Shown here piece by piece: positions 58,802 through 64,000 of a DNA stretch of 64,000 bases; the stretch's first letter is position 1; each line of letters opens with the position of its first letter. This DNA is from Pogonophryne albipinna. Lineage: Eukaryota; Chordata; Actinopteri; Perciformes; Artedidraconidae. Location of the stretch: positions 14,333,495 to 14,397,494 of the forward strand of contig CM053251.1 of the NCBI GenBank assembly GCA_028583405.1, read 5' to 3'. A model generated the notes under the pieces. That model ran no database searches, was not told where the DNA came from, and saw only the letters and a program-made list of their open reading frames with translations. A program made the translations under genes and the position numbers.

Positions 58802-59694
58802 CCATATAAAATCAGATTTCTGACCTTTAGCCCTCAGGATGGAGATTTCATTCATTAATGTAATGTATGTTCAAACATATACAGTCTACTGTATAGGGCT
58901 ACTCCTATGCTAGGAGTGGGAGACTCTTTGGAGTACACGAGGTTAACTTACATCCAAAGTTATTTCAGAAAGCTGCCAGTTCCCACTGCTTTGTAATGGA
59001 CAAAGTGTGGATGAAAGTGTGTGTTTATTCAAAGCACATCTGGTAAATCACACAGTAAAGCTCCTTAAAATTGAGCTTCTGGATCCGAATAGTTTAAGTC
59101 CTGTGTTGGAATCAGCCTTTTGAGGCCTCCTGATTTCTGCCTCGCGCCCTTACTGCAGTTAAAACATTTGTAATGTCCTGTGGAGTTTTGCAGTCTATGT
59201 GTTTCGAATTGAGCTGATTAGCCATCCACCATCTGCTGGGCTGTGTTAGGAGAGCAGCTCGTTATTTGCCTGTTGTGTCTGCGTTGAAGTCGAAGTTCCT
59301 CTACAGCTGTCAGGCAAAGCTGCAGGGACTCTTCGTGTGCGAGCAGCGGGGAGCAGATGGAGGATGCAGCCTTACTGCACACAAGAGGCAGAGTTTTCGG
59401 CATCTGTCTGACGGAAAATAAGCTGTCTTCCGGCCAATCTCAAGCTCCAACTGTGATAGTACAAAATACATCTGCTTCATGTATGATACGATCATCTCTA
59501 AAGCGCTGTGTGTCCAATGTGAAATAAAACTCATCACCGGAAGGTCATTGCTCAACATCCAGCTTGTGTGGGTCCAGCCTGTGGCGACAAACTCATTAAA
59601 TCTGTTCCCTTAATGCTTTAAAATTGATATTGTTTGCCCCTTTGTGTGTGTGTGTTTGCGTCAGTGTAATGTAATGTGTAATATTGTCTTTCAG

Positions 59695-59809
59695 GACCTG
59701 GTGGGCAGCGCTCCGCCGCAGAGGAACTGGAAAGGAATAGCTATCGCCCTGCTGGTCATCCTCATCATCTGTTCCCTGATCGTCACCTCTGTAATCGTGC
59801 TGACCCCTC
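59695..59809 (+). CDS. dpp6: dpp6 shared transmembrane exon (exon 2)
   Basis: Encodes 38 residues beginning [14 protein letters not shown], then a hydrophobic stretch ([17 protein letters not shown]) and [25 protein letters not shown] is the signature of the DPP6/DPP10 type II signal-anchor and is almost invariant in vertebrates. The acceptor is TTTCAG|GAC, entered in phase 0, which accepts the L, S and candidate first exons. The donor is CCTC|gtacgt, leaving phase 1. This helix mediates assembly with the voltage sensor of Kv4 channels. The sequence alone cannot separate DPP6 from DPP10; the following exon does. A (CA)n tract begins only 14 bp after the exon end. Confidence 0.96.
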
Positions 59810-59821
59810 GTACGTACCCCC

Positions 59822-59823
<2 letters not shown>

Positions 59824-59866
<43 letters not shown>
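59824..59866 (+). repeat. (CA)n tract next to the exon 2 donor
   Basis: Follows the donor GTACGTACCCCCCC directly. CA-rich RNA is bound by hnRNP L, a splicing regulator, so the tract may affect use of this donor; this is inference. Confidence 0.93.
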
Positions 59867-59868
<2 letters not shown>

Positions 59869-61961
59869 ATGCTATCATTTTGATGTGTTCCTCCAAGGAT
59901 GCCTAAACCTCTTAACTGACTGTTATTTTGTTAGAATACAAATATAAAAATATGTATATACATTACACAATCAACAGACACATTTGTACATATGCACACA
60001 TTAAAGACATAAATAAAAGCACAACAATCAATATATACAAAATAACAGACACTTCAATATCTTCCACAATTTACATCAAATGCATGTTCACGTCAGCGTA
60101 GGAAGTTGTTTTTCCTTGTATGTAGCACAGCAAAAAGAAGGGTTTTAGAGGTCTGTGTGATGCATGGTCGTCTGGCATTCATGCCTCAGACCAAAGTTTC
60201 TAACAGTTTTTCTATTCTCCACATCCACAAACCTTCCCTAGCCTCATACAAACTAATGTTGGCAAGTGTGTAAAGCAAGACATCAAACATATTTTTGTAT
60301 TTGGATGTAAAATAAATGTTGCAACTTTCATCCAAAATCATCAAAGGCCCTTTTCTGGCTATAGCTTTTTTACAATACAGTGTGCCAAAGTTAGGATTGT
60401 AGATTCATGGGAACATTTCGGAAATGTGTGAAATAGCCCTTCTTTGTAATCTTGAACACAAAAACCCTGTATTCTCACCAAATTGTCATCAAGACTTCAC
60501 ACCCTCTGTTACGTTTCTGAGACGTTTTGATAACAAACCAACGACTGAGATGTACATGATTTCCCTGAATAGTGTCTTCACTGTGCTATCAGAGTATATT
60601 CTTCACAAAGCTTTGAATTAACAACAAAACATTTCACACACCACATAATTCTGCCAACAATCTGCCCTTTATAGATTATTTAATTATAAAATGTGAAACA
60701 TGCGTCTGATGGATGGATCATAAAACACATAGCGTGTGAAAATCATCTGATACAGTACAGTGTGCCAAATGTTATATGGTTGTTATATTCATTTATAAAT
60801 GACATTTTTGAGATTGCCTTCTAAAAAACGAATTATATTGATCGACACGCACACCACACACTGCATGCCTCAGTTTACACATATTTTACACACCTATATT
60901 GCATACATAACTCGGATGAACCCTCTTTCTCCTCTGCTTTCTCTCAGATCACAGGCAGCTATTCTAATATTCTAACCTTGTTTGAGGGAGTCAAGGTTTA
61001 GCAGATGATAAGCTTCTCCTGTGTGTGATTGTTTACGGGCTTTACACAAAGGTGGGGTCATCCTCCCTCTAGGTAATCAGCCTTTTAATGCGTAATTCCA
61101 TTCAGGCCTGTTTAATCGCAGATGATTATGCCGTAATGGCTCCTACTATTTGTCGGTTTGGCACAGCATCAGATATACCATTTGCCTCGTGATGGAAACC
61201 TTTCTCCCCTCTCTCTCTTGGAAGACAAGAGAAATGCTCTGATTTTTCAAGCCGTACGCTTTCGAATGTCTGACATCGTATTTGCACACTCAAATCTCTC
61301 CGCTCAGTCATAACGTGAAGCCTGGCGAAGACCCTGTCAACGGCCTGTTTTATGCAGTAGCTATCGGCTGTCATCCATCTCGACAGCTCGTGTCTGACGC
61401 TTGTTTCCTGAGTTAAGGTATAGAAGATACTTAAATGACTCACACACGCTCTCTTTCTCACATCCACACTAACCCACTGGTGCACCGCTCTTATATGCTC
61501 CACCTACAGCTCAGCTGTCAGCTGCAGATCTCATTTGGGGTTTTGTTGATGGAAGGAATGGTTCCCCCGCTGCTGAAAAACAGAGCAGGCAGATGTGAAC
61601 TTACGCTCTCAGATCAATAGTGCAACACCAGAGGCCTCTTTCTTGTTTGTACCTTGTTCTAAATTGCTCGATCTATAGTGGGCAAAAGTTGTTGGAGGTG
61701 ATTTCTACAGAAAGAAGAGGGTTATAAAATAGTGAGGTGGTGACATTCTCTGGAGCCCCCTGAGCAATGCAACTAAAGAAAAACAAATCAAAGGATTTCA
61801 GTGTTTTCCTCTGAAACTAGCAAACTCTGATGCTTGAAAAAACGAATAAGATTAAAGGACAACTTCTTCCAGAAAATCCTCCTCCAGACTCTTGCATATG
61901 AGCTGCTGTACGTCACATGTAATTCATGCTTGTTTATTTATTTGTCTGATGCGCTCGACAG
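59867..61961. other. dpp6 intron between shared exons
   Basis: AT-rich intron with no recognised element. The open frames at 60424-60621 and 61126-61503 lack support. Confidence 0.5.
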
Positions 61962-62060
61962 GTGAAGATGACAGCCTCGCCCTTAAGAAGAAAGTGACTA
62001 TAGAGGATGTTTTTGGTCCAGACCTTCAAATCCACGACCCAGACGCCAGGTGGCTCAGCG
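61962..62060 (+). CDS. dpp6: dpp6 exon 3, start of the ectodomain
   Basis: A 99-nt exon (acceptor CGACAG|GT, donor AGCG|gtgagt) in phase 1 on both sides, so skipping it would keep the frame. With the split codon it reads R-EDDSLALKKKVTIEDVF, then GPDLQIHDPDARWLS. It matches the membrane-proximal stalk and beginning of the propeller domain of DPP6 (KKKVTVEDLF and IHDPEAKW in mammals) better than DPP10, which lacks the KKK. This decides the gene as dpp6. The next exon, expected to start with the TEF-IYR region, is not found before base 64000. The large extracellular domain and its inactive alpha/beta-hydrolase fold lie outside the window. Confidence 0.94.
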
Positions 62061-63681
62061 GTGAGTGAACAGTGTGACATTCAGCATCCATCTCACGTGT
62101 CAAAACGCAGAACATATCCAGACACATTATGAATGTATTCTTATGTTCCTTAACTCCAAATGTACCATCTACATTTGAATCAGACCCACAGTTATGATTT
62201 GTTCATATACTGTAGATATAGAAGCTGTTTCTTGTGTGTTGAGCACATAAGGGATGCCCAACTCCAACATATATTCAAATCAAGCACATGATGCCACTTC
62301 ATCTTATAGTATAGGAAACTAATAAGGGATTCTTAGGACTTTAGTTGCACAGTTGAGAACATGAATCCTTCCTCTGGCATTCAGGTTGGCAGATTTAAAA
62401 CATCCAGAAGCAAATTGGGAGTGAATGAATCAGCTTATGGTCATATAATTTAGTAACTTTCTTCTCATTTGAGAGAATAAAAGACATTCTTAGTCAATAA
62501 ACCAACGATCTAGCATAAAGTAGCATTAATAGTAACAATTGGGAGAGTCGTGATAAACATCGGATAGTTAAAGCTTTAAAGTTTATTAGAGGAATCAAAT
62601 ATCTACCTTGAGGGCAGTTTGCAGATCAAACCACTGAAACTAATGCTGCTACGTTAGATGTGAACAGACGGGAGATATAAGGAGAAGCAGTTATTGCAGT
62701 AACAAGATTTAAATGGGAAAAGAGTTGTGAGGTAGTTTGGACGCTATAACACTGGAGCTTTATGGATACAAATCAGCAATAAAATATAAAATTCACTTTC
62801 TTCAGTCTCACGGAAACCACATTAACAATCGTTTCTCTGCAGGAAAGCCATACAACCTACCTGTTTCTATAGCTACCGGTATGTACCTGCATATAAATGT
62901 GAGTATAGGATTCTTTGAGGCAGGTAAAATAATTGTTTACATACGTTTCTATCAGTCCATTAGAGCTCTCTCTGTTTCCATGGCAAACATATGCAGCGAG
63001 TTCAAGCTCATTTTGTACAAACTACAAATTCAGCATGTGATGCACTACTGGTTCAGTAATACGGAATTCATAAAAACAGATGTACAGTAGAGCAGGTCTG
63101 CTGTGACCTCTGTGACCTTCACACTAGCTGCCATCTGTGCTCAGAAACGCTGGATCAGATGACTTAGTGCCCTCTGGTGTTCGACAGGAAAAGTATCTGA
63201 AATATATGTTTTTATTTGGCTCTCCATGATGAACTGAATCACTGCTACTGAGTGAATGTCATTTTGCACTTTGGTGAAACAGAGGCATTCTGTGTTGGTA
63301 GTACAACTTCTTCTTCTACTACAAATGAATTACACTTTGTATTACAGGTAACGTCACCCATTCATGTTTTGTCTTAATCTGTTAGTTTCTAAAGAATTGA
63401 AATAACCCCATATTTTCTAAATGTCTGGTTGTCATCTGAATAAGAAACAGGGATCACTGAAGCGGTTACATACACATATCATGATTATTGTGTAGTAATG
63501 TGTATAAAAAGGTCTTTTAACATCTGGATCTGGTTTTGGGTTCCAGGCAGATGTCGTTGACCAATCCCTTTTATTTATTTGATAATCTTTTGAGTTATGA
63601 TATTTTTTTATTTAACAGAGAGATCTTAGCCCAAGGGCCACATGATAGCTTTTTCGATTAGCTTCAAACTACATGGAGTTC
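62061..63681. other. dpp6 intron 3, first part
   Basis: No exon 4 candidate with a suitable acceptor and phase is visible. The 117-residue open frame at 62737-63090 resembles nothing I know. Confidence 0.5.
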
Positions 63682-63689
63682 CCTTAGAG

Positions 63690-64000
63690 CAGGGGTGTCA
63701 AACTCAAGGCCCGGGGGCCGAATCCGGCCCGCGACCTCATTTTATGTGGCCCGCAAGAGCTTGCAAAGAACATAATATCCAATACAATTGGTGTAATTGT
63801 TGAATATTTACTTTCAATTATTTGCCCTAGATTTCTGCTTTCAGACGTAGTTATTTAGGAAGATATTACCAGAACTGATAATAATCCAATGCAGGGCCAA
63901 CAATGTAATATAATACATTATTTCATATATATTATATATTTACATATGTATATTTATATATAATTAAAATTACAACCGGCCCTTTGAGTGCAACCATAAT
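63690..64000 (+). mobile_element. Left end of an hAT-like repeat, cut by the window edge
   Basis: Begins CAGGGGTGTCAAACTCAAGG followed by CCCGGGGGCC and CCGGCCCGC, a terminus I recognise from a widespread vertebrate hAT-type repeat. The right terminus, expected to mirror it (ending ...GACACCCCTG), lies beyond base 64000; GGCCCTTTGAG near 63979 resembles the approach to that end. The predicted left target duplication would be the eight bases 63682-63689. Confidence 0.7.

Noticed and set aside
62061..64000. dpp6 exon 4
   Set aside because: I looked for an acceptor in the right phase followed by a frame resembling the TEF-IYR region of DPP6 and found none.

Overview
This is a teleost fish genomic window. 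The evidence is the vertebrate gene dpp6, dense (CA)n microsatellites, fish-type transposons (Tc1-like, hAT-like, Rex3-like and L2 LINEs, tRNA-derived SINEs), and the near absence of long ORFs outside mobile elements.

One host gene is supported: dpp6, on the + strand, cut off by the right edge. It encodes dipeptidyl-peptidase-like protein 6, a single-pass membrane protein that accompanies Kv4 A-type potassium channels. Two alternative first exons are clear: the long (L) form at 20116-20301 and the short (S) form at 47454-47510. Both end in phase 0 and can join the shared transmembrane exon at 59695-59809, followed by the first ectodomain exon at 61962-62060. The remaining coding exons lie beyond base 64000. 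Further possible alternative first exons, most with an ATG, an open frame ending in phase 0 and a splice donor, lie at 3633-3689, 13879-13935, 17945-18013 and 31526-31580, with a weak one at 30010-30114. The 5' half of the window is therefore probably the extended promoter and first-exon region of dpp6, and the rest is its first introns.

Mobile elements by region: 8.5-9.9 kb, an hAT-like non-autonomous element with 8-bp target duplications; 10.1-11.9 kb, a 5'-truncated L2 LINE split by a TTAA-flanked insertion; 13.0-13.2 kb, an interstitial telomere-like tract; 32.4-33.1, 36.3 and 40.0 kb, tRNA-derived SINEs or their tails; 42.3-46.3 kb, an hAT-like element carrying in its right end a 2.6-kb insertion made of two tandem units; 53.8-55.5 kb, a complete Tc1-like transposon with an intact 337-residue transposase and almost identical terminal repeats; 56.5-57.2 kb, a truncated Rex3-like LINE with a perfect target duplication; 63.7 kb to the end, the left end of another hAT-like element.

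No rRNA gene, true tRNA gene, CRISPR array or virus-derived gene was recognised. Apart from the Tc1 transposase and two LINE fragments, the longer open frames come from simple repeats or are unsupported.
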